In this document: one piece after another, positions 22,283 to 32,820 of the stretch
Layout: every line of letters starts with the position of its first letter
Position numbering within the stretch: position 1 is the first letter of the stretch
From: Sapria himalayana
Lineage: Eukaryota; Streptophyta; Magnoliopsida; Malpighiales; Rafflesiaceae
Assembly (NCBI GenBank): GCA_029783825.1
Contig: JAREIK010009694.1
Location: forward strand, 51,614 to 115,613
DNA: 64,000 bases
Direction: 5' to 3'
Translations under genes and position numbers: made by a program
Notes under the pieces: generated by a model
Database searches by the model: none
What the model saw: the letters and a program-made list of their open reading frames with translations, nothing else
Told to the model about the DNA's origin: nothing

Positions 22283-23196
22283 TTACTCCAGCTTGGCTAC
22301 TTTTTCTTCTAGTTTTTTTAGCTCCTGATTTAATTTCCCAAAAACCTCTTTATTCCATGTTTTTAAATAGGCTTTTAGCCTCAGAAGTTTAATTGATAGA
22401 ACTTGCATCGGTTTACCCTCTGCTGGTTCTTTCCAAGACTCTCTGACAAGTCTTGCAAAACTCGCATGCTCTACCCACATATTTTGAAATTTAAAATTAG
22501 ATGTATTACCCTGGTTACTTTGAATCGTGATAAGCAGGGGGCTATGGTCAGAGCAAGTTCTATTTAGGTGTCTAAGTCCCGTAATCCCTTGTGAGGAGAC
22601 CCACTTTGTGTTACACATTATCCTATCCAGTCGATCCCAGATGACTCCTCTTTTTTTCCAATTATTGCACCAGGTATATCTCGAACCAGTGAAATCTTTT
22701 TCTATTAGATTAGTAATGGCTATTGTGTCATTAAATTGTTTCATGGCTACCTTATCCGGTGGTTTGCCACCCTTCTTTTCTCGAGGGCTTCTAATTATGT
22801 TAAAGTCGCCTCCTATAATCCAAGGTGAATTTCTACTTGCTATATCTTTCATTTCTTCCCATAAAGCCAACCTAGATTGTTTATCATTTTTTGCGTAAAC
22901 TGCTGAGATTATTGATCTGTGCTCTTATCTAATTTGAAATGTACTATTTGTTCAGTATCTTTTATTATTTCAATTTTCAATTTACTGTGCCATAAAATCC
23001 AAATTTTACTATTTAGGTTAGCATAAGCCTTATTAAATCCTAAAATTTCTCTATATTTATTTAGTTGATCCTGCAGGACCATTGGTCCTGCAATAATCAT
23101 TAGTGAGATTTTATGTTCTTTAATTAAAAGTCTTAATCTATTTATCGTGGGGCTATTAGCTACCCCCCTAACATTCCAATATAGGCATCTATCCAT
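22283..23196 (-). other. APE-type endonuclease domain of LINE-m ORF2
   Basis: Two frames (23196-22909 and 22870-22283) joined by a frameshift cover the exonuclease/endonuclease/phosphatase fold: NVRG, PWIIGGDFNII, YTWCNN, WDRLDR and TCSDHSPLLI. The metal-binding Glu position reads Gly (AGPM near 23090-23100), although LINE-p keeps Glu there. This alone should impair nicking. Confidence 0.88.
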
Positions 23197-24559
23197 TAAA
23201 AACTAATTTAGCTTGAGCTCGAGTTGTACACTTAGATTCATAAGACATGTTAGCATATTTTTTCTTATTTCTTATTGTTTTAGGAGTGTGAGGAATTTCA
23301 TGCCTAATCTCATTATATTTTACCTGTTTTCCGAGCACCATGGCCATTTGCTTTAGGGCCTCCATGGATTGGGTTCTTGAAAGATTCCCCCAATCTTCAT
23401 TATAAATATATATATCGTCCTTTGCTTTCACCTCAGGCTCGTTTTGAGATACATCACCCTTGTGACTTGAAGGGCAACTAAAAATTACCGAATCTTCTTC
23501 ACGGAAATCCAGAAGATCCTCATCTATCCACGCATAATCATCAAGTTTTTCATTCAATACAATTCTTGTTTTAGATGTTTTTTTATATTTTCTCTTGTGT
23601 TTTACCTCCTCCCATCCTTTTTTTAAGCTAACATCATTCTCTATCCCCAAGTTAGTCTCTGTCAGGGTTCCTTCTTCTTGGGTAATATTTGGATAATCTT
23701 GTGGGATGCTTGATATTATTCCACGGTCCAGATCTCCCTTCGGCTGGATATTTTGTTTGAGAAGTGAGGCCTCCTCTTTCCATACCCATTTCATCACCTT
23801 CCTACCTCCTCCTTCATGCTGCTGCCCGTTGTTATGCTCTTCTTTCCCCACCTTGCACGATAAATTTTCATGCCCGAGCCTCTTACATTTTGTACAGTAG
23901 GGAGGAAGGCTTTCGGGGATGACAGTTTGCCAAAACCCCTCGGCCTGTTCCCCTTCACCACTACCTATCCATATTTTGTCAGGCGGTTTAGTTAAGAGGT
24001 TTAGCTCGACACATACACGTGCTTTATTCGGCCTTGCCATGGTTCTTGTGGCTACATCTCGTAACATGGGCTTACCCAAACACGATGAAATTGCATAGAG
24101 AGATGTTTCAGAGAAAAGATGGAGTGGCAGAAAAGGCAATGTAAACCATACCGGGGCTATAGCTGCCTCTTCAAGAGGAGTAAAATCCTTTGTCCACTTC
24201 AGTATACACATGGGGAAGCCGTCAACTTGCCATAATCCACGCTGCCATAGACGATATTGATCTTCCAGTTGAGAGCATTGGAGCACGACATGTTTGGCAT
24301 CAAAATCGGAAAATTTCACCTTCCCCTTGAGCTTTAAATTGTCGATGAATTTCTGAACTCTAATCGCACGAGGCCTACCGTGAGAGAACTTACCAATGAG
24401 CGTGTATTCGAAAGGTTCTAAGAGCCTTCGAGATTCTTCGGCAGAGAAGATGATAGCCGGGAGCCCGTTTTTGTTCCCTTGAATTCGTGAAATCAACGCG
24501 GTTCCCTTCACCACAGAAGCAAAAGACTTATTATTTAATAATAAGTTAGATTTTTCCAT
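23189..24559 (-). CDS. LINE-m ORF1, DUF4283/zinc-knuckle Gag-like protein (intact)
   Basis: ORF1 proteins of plant LINEs bind the element RNA in ribonucleoprotein particles. I take the start at MEKSNLLLNNKSFASVV (24559) because LINE-p starts at the homologous MEPISSLFTKKSFSY; an upstream in-frame Met exists at 24649. From the chosen start the protein is 456 residues. The DUF4283 fold spans roughly residues 45-200, with FSHGRP, LWQRGLWQVDGFPMCILKW and WFTLPFLPLHLF. A CCHC knuckle CTKCKRLGHENLSC lies near residues 222-235. The C-terminus is charged and ends in TRAQAKLVFNG. The frame has no stop or frameshift, unlike everything around it. The ORF2 ATG lies inside its last codons. Confidence 0.9.
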   Translation of the reverse strand: MEKSNLLLNNKSFASVVKGTALISRIQGNKNGLPAIIFSAEESRRLLEPFEYTLIGKFSHGRPRAIRVQKFIDNLKLKGKVKFSDFDAKHVVLQCSQLEDQYRLWQRGLWQVDGFPMCILKWTKDFTPLEEAAIAPVWFTLPFLPLHLFSETSLYAISSCLGKPMLRDVATRTMARPNKARVCVELNLLTKPPDKIWIGSGEGEQAEGFWQTVIPESLPPYCTKCKRLGHENLSCKVGKEEHNNGQQHEGGGRKVMKWVWKEEASLLKQNIQPKGDLDRGIISSIPQDYPNITQEEGTLTETNLGIENDVSLKKGWEEVKHKRKYKKTSKTRIVLNEKLDDYAWIDEDLLDFREEDSVIFSCPSSHKGDVSQNEPEVKAKDDIYIYNEDWGNLSRTQSMEALKQMAMVLGKQVKYNEIRHEIPHTPKTIRNKKKYANMSYESKCTTRAQAKLVFNG

Positions 24560-25199
24560 TCTCACCTTGAGTTGGGCTTGGTTTGAACAGCAATGGAGTG
24601 TTCTTCTTTCTTCGTTGCGCAATCTAGCAGTTACTCCTAAACTATACACTATCGAACAACAATTCCCGAAGCTATTTTCATAATAAATCCCTCAATGTTC
24701 GCATAACAGTATATTCCAGATAATCACGAGAAAAGAAAGCTAGAGAAAACAATGCAAGAGAAAAACCGAGAGGATTTTCGCGAGAGAACCAAAGAGCACT
24801 TCCGGCTTCTAATTAGCTTATTGTTCTTACAAATGTTGTTGTTCATGTTCACCCATATTGCTCATTACCATAACAGTTTTCCTTTTTGTAGATATTGGAA
24901 ATATCGCTGAGAGAACCAAGGAGCACTTCGTTGCGTAAAACTAGCTGTTACACATAATAACACTTTGCAAATATAACCTCAAACAGCAATTCACGAAGCA
25001 ATTACATGATAGTTCACCCAACAATTCACATTAACAGTTTATTCAAGATAATCGCAAGCTAAAACGTTAGAGAGAAAACACGAGAGAACCTGCAATTCAC
25101 GAAGCAATTTGCACAATAATTCATTCAAGAAATTCACATAACAGTTTATTTAAGATAAATCATGAGAGAGAAAATCTAGAGAAAAACCGCAAGAGAATT
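24560..25199 (-). repeat. LINE-m 5' leader with tandem monomers
   Basis: Three diverged copies of a roughly 105-130-bp unit lie at about 24658-24785, 24980-25088 and 25089-25199. Each contains AACAATTCCCGAAGC/CAGCAATTCACGAAGC, TTCGCATAACAGT/TTCACATTAACAG, AAGATAATC and GAGAGAAAA/CGAGAGAACC words (plus-strand reading). A GAGAGAACCAAGAGCACTTC segment occurs twice (24783 and 24900 regions). Repeated 5' monomers act as promoters in some L1 families; that role here is an inference. Confidence 0.65.
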
Positions 25200-25560
25200 T
25201 ATAAGTCAATATGTCAATATGTCTCTCTATCTATATGTCTATCTTGTCTTTCTATCTATAGATCTATATTTCTATCAATCTATTTCTATATCTATCTATT
25301 TATCTATTTATCAATCTATTTATCTATATGTATAACTATTATTATCTATCTATTATCTATCTAGTAGTCTAATTGACTATCTATTTATAAGTCAATATGT
25401 CTTCTATCTATATGTCTATTTGTCTTTCTATCTATAGATCTATATTTCTATCAATCTATTTGTATATCTATCTATCTATCTATTTATCAATCTATTTATC
25501 TTATGTATAACTATTTATTTTATCTATATGTATATCTATCTATCTTTCTATCAATTTGTG
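25200..25560 (+). repeat. TCTA satellite block S2, a 186-bp tandem duplication
   Basis: The block starting TATAAGTCAATATGTC at 25200 recurs at 25386 with the same downstream order (CTATATGTCTAT, CTATAGATCTATATTTCTAT, TATCAATCTATTTATC, GTATAACTAT). S2 is essentially two copies of one higher-order unit with about 10-15% small changes by eye. Confidence 0.9.
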
Positions 25561-27200
25561 AAATCTAGAAAAAAAATGAAAAATAAATAAATAATATATG
25601 TTTTTTCTAGAAAATGAGCCAAATGATAAATTTATAATAAGTAAAAATAATCTAACAATTTTAGAACCCTAATAATAAAATAGATTTCACCATTGAATTC
25701 GTCTTGGGAAATATAGATATGGTGAAAATTTTCATCAAATTCTAAAGAAGGTAAATTTAGTTATTTTTTTATTTTTATTTTATTATAATAATAATAAAGA
25801 GAAAGAAAAAAAAAAGACCATGCCACTGCACGAGTGACATGGCTACCCTCATGCACAACCCTGTGTCAGAAAAAAAAGCAAAAAAATAAGTTTTTTTTAT
25901 TATTTATTAAAATAGTAATAATTATAAAAAAATAGATGAGAATTAGAAATATGAGGAGACGGAAAAAAAGAACATCAGTATGAATGCAGCACAGAGAAAA
26001 AATGATTCATTAATTTTCTTCTTAAATATATGATTATTCATGAGTCTAGACAGAATAGTCCAAGAATAAAGTTGCTCTATGCGACGAAGCTTCAAATTGA
26101 TATCAAATTTCTAAAGTTTTTAAGAAATATTCCAAAGGTCGTGGATTTCTCCTATTAGAATTTCTTTCTATTTAACGGCCATAAATGATTATCATTTATA
26201 TTTAAATTCAAACTATTTATATATTTAATTATGAATGGTTAATGGGTGAAAATTTATGTATTTTATTTAGTAAAATATATTGCACTGTGAATTGTATTTG
26301 GATAGTTATAAATATGATTGGAACATGGTTTAATCATAAATGATATATTTGCATTTCATATGCACGGGAACATCCCAAATAAATGAGTGGATGCATGGTA
26401 TACATATATAAAGATATAATAGATATTAATTATGTGAACTAAAATTGGGATAATGTCCAAACTAAGTTACGTGGTAATTTTCAGAAAATGTCTAATATTA
26501 TTATGTGAACTCGAAGTGGGACAACGTCCAGACTAAGTTATATGATATTCTTTGGAGAATGTCTAATACATATCATAGAATATCAAATAAAAAAATATTT
26601 TTTCAGGAGAATGTCTAATATAGTTTTTCCGAGAAGTTCCATATTTTTCGAAGTATGTCCAATATATATTATATATATCTACATATATATATATATAATA
26701 TATTACACTTAGCTTCGGCTCATGTGAGGGGTCGGTACAACTCATGATATGGGCATATAAACATTTCATCCATAATTGCATTAAATATTGTACATGAATG
26801 AGTATTGATATATACAAATTATATTTTTACATGTACTTAGATGGGGAGTAGCCTTGTAGGGGTTTACCTCTATTGAGATTTGCTCACTCCATTGTGGGAC
26901 CCCTTTCAGGTACAGGTCTAAGATAGATGACATTGAAAATATGTAAAAATTTATTATATTATATGCCCAAGATAGATGACATTGTGGGACCCCTTTCAGG
27001 TACAGGTCAAAGATATGCCCAAATGCGGGATCGCATGTGTGATGAAAGCTGGTTGTGGCTTTAATTGTATATTATATGTTTTTATTCCACTGAGCAAATA
27101 AAAAAAATATGTAAGCTACATTTGAAAAAAAAATTATTTTATAACATAATTTGTCTTGTGATGGAATGAATTAGACTCCATGTGGATTGGGGTGTCACAA
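25561..27200 (+). repeat. Probable 5' LTR region of the gypsy element
   Basis: The segment ends GGGGTGTCACA just before the primer-binding site, as gypsy LTRs commonly do (..ACA 3' end). It is non-coding with repeated ACGTCCAGACTAAGTTA/AATGTCCAAACTAAGTTA and GAATGTCTAATA words at 26450-26620. The left LTR edge could not be fixed and may be missing; there is no second LTR to compare. Confidence 0.6.
26879..27020 (+). repeat. 90-bp-offset duplication inside the LTR region
   Basis: ATTGTGGGACCCCTTTCAGG followed by TACAGGTC(T/A)AAGATA occurs at 26891 and again at 26981. GATAGATGACATTG also recurs at the junction. A local tandem duplication explains it. Confidence 0.92.
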
Positions 27201-27202
27201 CA

Positions 27203-27214
27203 TGGTATCAGAGG
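27203..27214 (+). other. Primer-binding site (initiator-Met tRNA type)
   Basis: TGGTATCAGAGG differs by one base from TGGTATCAGAGC, the site complementary to the 3' end of initiator methionine tRNA that primes many plant LTR retrotransposons. It lies three to four bases after the ACA end of the LTR-like region. Confidence 0.85.
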
Positions 27215-27629
27215 TTAGTTACATTATTACCTATAGCTCAAAATTGGTATAAATTTCATAATGTGGTAGGAAAGTTTAGATATATAAATATCTAATACTC
27301 CGTAAAAATTAATATGCTGGTATTACCTTGGTGTCAATTTCTAGGTATAAAATTTCATAGAAGGGATCACATCACAAAGTGGTTTTTTTATTATTTATAC
27401 ATTGGAGTGTGGCATGATGAGTTTTTTAGATTGTATTGATTATATCCATTGTGGAAAATGGAAAAAAAAGGAACACTAGGGTAAAGAAACATAACCTAAG
27501 TAGTTCAGAAAATGAAAAGATATTTTTAAAATGAATAGTTTATTATTAGTTGGCATGTGCACTAATAATAGAACATGAATATGATTTTTAAATAATTATT
27601 TGACTTATGTAGATGGAAAGTAAAGAATG

Positions 27630-28530
27630 AGAACACAAAGGACGTCCATGAAATGATGATCAATCACCACCCATCTTTGACCAATCGACTTTCATAGAGG
27701 CTGTGGGTGTCACAGTTGCCACTATTCCACAGACTAGTGCGGCTGGAGGAAAAGAAGGGTCAAGTAATCTATAAAGGTTCAAAGCATAGCATGCTCTAAT
27801 ATTTATGGGAGGAGGGGACCCAAAGGTAGAAGATCATTGGTTTCGACAAGTTGAAAGATCTGGGAACTATGGAGATCACTTCCAGTGCAACAAAGATCCG
27901 GCTAGTAGCTTTCCAACTATAGGGTGATCTCAAATTTGGTGGGATTGGAGCAAGGTCTCGGAGAATATACAGTCAAAGACATGAGAAGAATTTCAAGAAC
28001 TATTCATGGAGAAATATTTTTCAACTTCAATTAGACATGCTAAGCCCCTTTAATTTTTTGAACTTATACAAGAAAATATTACAATGCTTGACTACATAGC
28101 TAAATTCACCAAGTTGGCATATTTTGGAAATTATTATGGGGACACTAATGTGGTTAAGGTTCATAAATTTGAAGATGGATTGAAATTGTCCATCCAAGGC
28201 AAGATCATAAGATTTTTTATCCATGATATGAATTCGATGGTTAAGATAACTTTAGTCATCGAGCAAGAGGTTGAGGATGTGTGAAATATTTGTGAGATGA
28301 GTGAGAGTGCTAGTGGAAAGAGAAAAGTGTGTTATCATTTTTCTAGAAAGTGGTAGATAGCTTTTATTTCAAGAGGATTTTAGAGATAATATTGTAGTTA
28401 TCAAGGCCAAGGCCAGACTAGGAGTTCTAGCTAAATTGAATATAAAATTTTATTTTACTACCATCAGCCTGAACATTGAAAATGAGAGTGCCTACTGAAG
28501 ATATGATCCTAGGATTATGAGATATCACAG
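27630..28530 (+). pseudogene. Ty3/gypsy gag (capsid) remnant
   Basis: Gag forms the virus-like particle in the cytoplasm. Recognisable blocks are DHWFRQVERS near 27835, EEFQELFMEKYF near 27990, and the intact stretch FTKLAYFGNYYGDTNVVKV, HKFEDGLKLSIQGKII, HDMNSMVKITLVIEQEVEDV (28084-28284). This is the plant gypsy Retrotrans_gag consensus order. In-frame stops (for example TGA at 28282) and shifts interrupt it. The zinc knuckle expected near 28460 is degraded, with Tyr/His remnants but no CCHC. Confidence 0.87.
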
Positions 28531-28769
28531 TCCTAGACATTAATGAAAATATGTAGACATAGTTTATTCCTCCTTTCTCTAGTAAGGGTCAAGGGAATCA
28601 GGGGTAATCTTGAGGTATTCTACAAATAACTCCTACTTCACAAGCATACCAAAGAGGAGAGGCCCCATAGGCTGGGACATTGAGGACCCAAGAACATGCC
28701 TATTTTAATACACCATAGATGGAGAGGATATATCAGTATGTAATACAAGGTACTTTTTTTGGTTTTTCA

Positions 28770-29060
28770 TTTATGAGCAAAAGTTTTATTTGATTCTAGA
28801 GCATCACATTTATTTATTTCTACATCATGTTTGAAAGAATTGGGATTATTGGTTAGAAACTTGAACAAGCCATTGCATGTGACTTCTTTCTTGGGGACTA
28901 AGGTGAAAATTAGTCAAATATATCAAGATTGTGAGTAATAAATCTCAAGCATTCTGCTCATGGTAGACCTTAGGGTCATGAACATATTAGATTTCGATAT
29001 AATTCTTAACATAGACTATTTGACAACACATAGAGTCATTTTTGATTGTGATCATAGAAA
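28770..29060 (+). pseudogene. Ty3/gypsy aspartic protease remnant
   Basis: One frame reads LFDSRASHLFISTSCLKELG, then LHVTSFLGTKVKISQIYQD, and later FDIILNIDYLTTHRVIFDCD. It matches the plant gypsy protease block (LFDSGASHSFIS ... DIILGMDWL). The active-site DSGA is DSRA here, and a stop follows QDCE, so it is inactive. Confidence 0.85.
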
Positions 29061-29269
29061 AATTATTACCTACGCACTAGATGATGCATGTGTTATTATT
29101 CTAATATATAACCATGATTTTGTACTCGAGACTATATGATTATAAATAACAATGATAACTGATAGGTTGGTTGGCATGTTTGACCCTAAAAGAATAGGGG
29201 ACACTGAATATGGATCTGTCTCAGATAGTTTGTGAATATGAGGATATTTTCCAAATAAATTAACAAGAT

Positions 29270-29935
29270 TACCCCAACACAAAAAAGTAGACTTTTGTAT
29301 TGAGTTACACCCTGGTATATCACCCATTTATATGAGTCCACATAGAATGACACTTATCGAATTACAAGAATTTAAGGTCTTGATACAATATTTTTTGGAC
29401 AAGGATTTCTTAAGATCCAGTACTTTAGCTTGGGATGCTCCATTTCTATTTGCAATGAAGGATAAGACTCTTTGAGTGTGCATTGACTATAGACAAGAAT
29501 TGAGTTACAATAAAAAATCATTATCTAAGACCAAGGATTGATGATTTGTATGACCAAATAAAAGGGGCACGAGTCTTTTCCAAAAAAATCATCATATCAA
29601 ATATCACTAATTTAGAGTTAGAAGGCTGGCATTCCTAAGATAGTATTTTAAAAAAAGTATAAGCATTTTGAGTTTATAGTAATGCCTTTTGGATTATCAA
29701 ACATCCTAGGAGTATTTATGGATCACATGAATAGAATATTTCAGTCATATTTAGATCATTTTATTATAATTTTATAGATGACATTTTGATCTATTCTTAA
29801 TCCAAATGAGAACAAGAAATCATTTACAAGTTATTCTCCAAATTTTGAGAGAACATAAGTTGTATGCTAAATTTGGTAAATATGATTTTTGATTTATACA
29901 AGTAAAATTTTTGCGAAACATAGTATCAGCTATAT
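29270..29935 (+). pseudogene. Ty3/gypsy reverse transcriptase remnant, truncated by satellite
   Basis: Blocks in order: SPIYMSPHRMTLIELQEFK, DKDFLRSSTLAWDAPFLF, CIDYRQ, a degraded KIDL region, [27 protein letters not shown] (catalytic DD retained) and ILREHKLYAKF. The sequence ends at the position of the usual FLGHVVS motif (here FLRNIVSA), after which TCTA repeats begin. Frameshifts and stops (for example after KTL) are present. Confidence 0.88.
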
Positions 29936-29940
29936 TTTTA

Positions 29941-31603
29941 TATGTCTAACTATCTATCTATTTATATATCTATCAATGTATTTATCTGTCTATCTGTCTA
30001 CCTATCTATCTGTCTATCTATCGATCTAACTATCTATCTGTTTATATATATATATATATCTATGTCTCTATCTATCTGTCTATATAACTATGTATCTTTC
30101 TATCTATCTATCTGTCTATGAATCTATCTATCTATCTTTTTATCTATATGTCTATCTATTTGTCTATCTATTTGTCTATCTATTTGTCTATCTATTTGTC
30201 TATCTATTTGTCTATTTATTTATATATATATGTCTATCTATCTATCTGTCTATCTGATCAATTTTTCTATCTATCTATCTACATGGCTATCTATTTTTCA
30301 ATCAATCAATCTATTTATCTGTCTATCTATTTGTCTATCTATTTATATATGTCTGTCTATCTATTTATCTATCTATCTACATGTCTATCTATTTTTCAAT
30401 CAATCTATCTATCTATCAAAATATCTATCTGTCTGTCTGTCTTTTTGTCTATCTATTTATCTTTCTATCTATCTATATGTCTATTTTATATATATCTTTC
30501 TATTTATCTATCTTTCTACCTGTCTATTTATTTGTCTATCTATATGTCTATCAATATGTGTATCTATCTATATATCTATTTGTCTTACTATCTATCTATC
30601 TATCTATCTCTCCATCTATCTAACTTTATGTTTATTTATCTATCTACAATCAATCTCTCAATAGGTCTATCTATCATCTATCAATCTGTATGTCAATCTA
30701 AATATAAAACTCACTATGAATCTAACTTTTTATCGGTCTATCTATTTATCTAGATATCTATCTATCTGTTAGTCTATCTGTCTAGCTATCTATCTATCTG
30801 ACTATTTATTTTCTATATCTCTCTCTCTCTATCTAGCTATAAATATGTATAATAAACTATTTATATTTCTATCAATCTTTCTGTCTATATACCTATCTAT
30901 CTGTCTAACTATCTATTAGTCTATCTATTAGTCTATCTATCTATCTGTCTATCTATCTCTCTATCAGTTTATCATTATAATTATCTATATATCTATCTAT
31001 CTATCTATTTATCTATCTGTCTAATTATTTGTCTATCCATCTATCTATATATTTTGTATAAATCTGTCAGTATATTTTCTATCAATCAATCAATATATCT
31101 ATGTACCTACTTGTCCATCTATAAATTTCTATATCTATTTATCTATTTGACTATCCATCCATAAATTTCTGAATCTATCTATCTATCAATCTTAATATTA
31201 ATCTATCTATTAAAATGTCTATCAATCTGAATATTGATTTGTCTATCAATCTATCTATCTATATGTCTATCTTCCAATTTATCTATCTATCTATTTGTAT
31301 ATCTATCTATCTATCTTTTTATCTATCTTTTTATCTATCTTTCAATCTATCTGTCTATCTATCTCCCTATCTATCTATCTTTCTATATGTCATCTATCTA
31401 CCTATCTATCTATATGATTTATGTATCAATATTTCTATCTATCAGTCTTTAAATCAATCTATCAATCTATATATTAATCTGTATTTTGTTCTATCTTTTT
31501 ATCTATCTAAAAATTCTTCTATTAATATGTTTATCATATTATCAATCTATTTTTCAATTCATCAATCTATCGATGTGTCAATCTATTTGTTGATATATCT
31601 GTA

Positions 31604-31638
<35 letters not shown>

Positions 31639-32777
31639 ATGTCTATTTGTCTATCTATCTATCTACATATTTATCTAACTATCTATCTACTAATTGATTT
31701 ATGTATTTATATATCTCTTTATCTATATGTCTATCTATCTATCTAAAATTATTCAATAAATGTTTTTACAAATATATCTATAAATCTATCTAACAATCTA
31801 TCTATGAATCTATCTATCAATCTATCAATTTATTTTTCATTATATGTATCTTTCTATTTGTCAATCTATTTATCATTTAGTTTGTCTAATTATCTGTCTG
31901 TCTGTCTATCAATATATTTATAAATTTGTCTATGAAATTATTTATTTATTTTTAAATCTATTTATCTGCCTATCATCTATCATTCTATTATCTATTAATC
32001 TGTCTATTTTACTATCTATCTGTTTATCTAGATATCTTTCTACATCTACCTGTCTATCTATCTTTTTGTTTATCTATCTTTCTAAATGTCTATCTATATG
32101 TCTATTTTTTTTATCTATCTATCTATCAATATGTCAATCTTTCTTTCTTTATTTTTATATATCTAGCTATCTATCTTTCTATTGGTCTATATATGTATAT
32201 ATCTAACTAAAAGTATATCATACTATCTATCTATCTATCAATCAATTTATTTATTTATATCTCTACCTATCTGTCTATCTATCTATCTATCTATCTCTGT
32301 AGCTTTCTATATATCTATCAATCTATCTGTCTATCTATCATTCTATCTAGCAACCTATTATTTGTTTATATATCAGTTAATCTATCTGTCTATATATCTA
32401 TCTATGTTTATGTCTATCTAACTATCTATTTATCTATTTATCTATCTATCTATCATTCTATCTATCTATCTATCTATCTATCTTTTTGTCTATCTATATG
32501 ACTATCTATTTTTATCTATCTTTCTATATATCTATCTATCTATCTATCTATTTATGTGTCTATCTATCTATCTAATAATCTATGTATGTATTTGTCTATC
32601 TATCTATCTATCTATTTTTATATCTATATATTTGTCTATATATTTATCTATCTTTCTTTATATCTATATATATATATATATATCTTTTGGTCAATCGATA
32701 TGTCTATCTAACTATCTATCTATGTTTCTAACTATGGACCTATCTATCTGGAAATCTATCTATTTATCTATATGTTT

Positions 32778-32820
<43 letters not shown>

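Larger units (their letters stand above)
19288..23196 (-). pseudogene. LINE-m ORF2 (endonuclease-RT-RNase H polyprotein), disrupted
   Basis: ORF2 of plant L1-type LINEs nicks the target and copies the element RNA. Here it begins MDRCLYWNVRGVANSPTINR, overlapping the ORF1 stop by 8 nt. The endonuclease shows GGDFNII, WCNN and SDHSPLL but has AGPM where LINE-p has AEPM. The RT retains DKDSAAGPDGW, KLDLSKAFDRVEW-type sequence, RQGDPLSP and YADD (21149-21160). Next come a Cys-rich ASRCECC zinc segment and an RNase H domain. Interruptions include a frameshift near 22910, stops near 22283 and 22205, a stop at about 21518 and an indel just after YADD. I judge it inactive. Confidence 0.93.
18074..25199 (-). 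mobile_element. L1-type LINE with RNase H, minus-strand copy (LINE-m)
   Basis: A nearly full-length non-LTR retrotransposon of about 7.1 kb sits between TCTA satellite blocks S1 and S2. In element order it has a repetitive 5' leader (25199-24560), ORF1 (24559-23189), ORF2 with endonuclease, reverse transcriptase, zinc-binding and RNase H domains (23196-19288), a long 3' region (19287-18080) and an A-run of six (T-run at 18074-18079). It is homologous along its whole coding length to LINE-p (34241-40829), which lies in the opposite orientation. ORF2 is broken by stops and frameshifts, so the copy is not autonomous. Confidence 0.93.
25561..29940 (+). mobile_element. Truncated Ty3/gypsy LTR retrotransposon
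   Basis: In order: an LTR-like region (25561-27200), a tRNA-iMet-type primer site (27203-27214), gag (about 27630-28530), protease (about 28770-29060) and RT (about 29300-29935). It stops abruptly inside RT where TCTA satellite S3 begins. RNase H, integrase and the 3' LTR are absent. Stops and frameshifts are frequent. The gag and RT wording is typical of plant Ty3/gypsy elements. Both ends of the remnant coincide with satellite, so satellite growth, a deletion or a rearrangement cut it. Confidence 0.88.

Noticed and set aside
25561..29940. A complete LTR retrotransposon with two LTRs
   Set aside because: Only one LTR-like region is present and the element ends inside RT. No second copy of 25561-27200 was seen.
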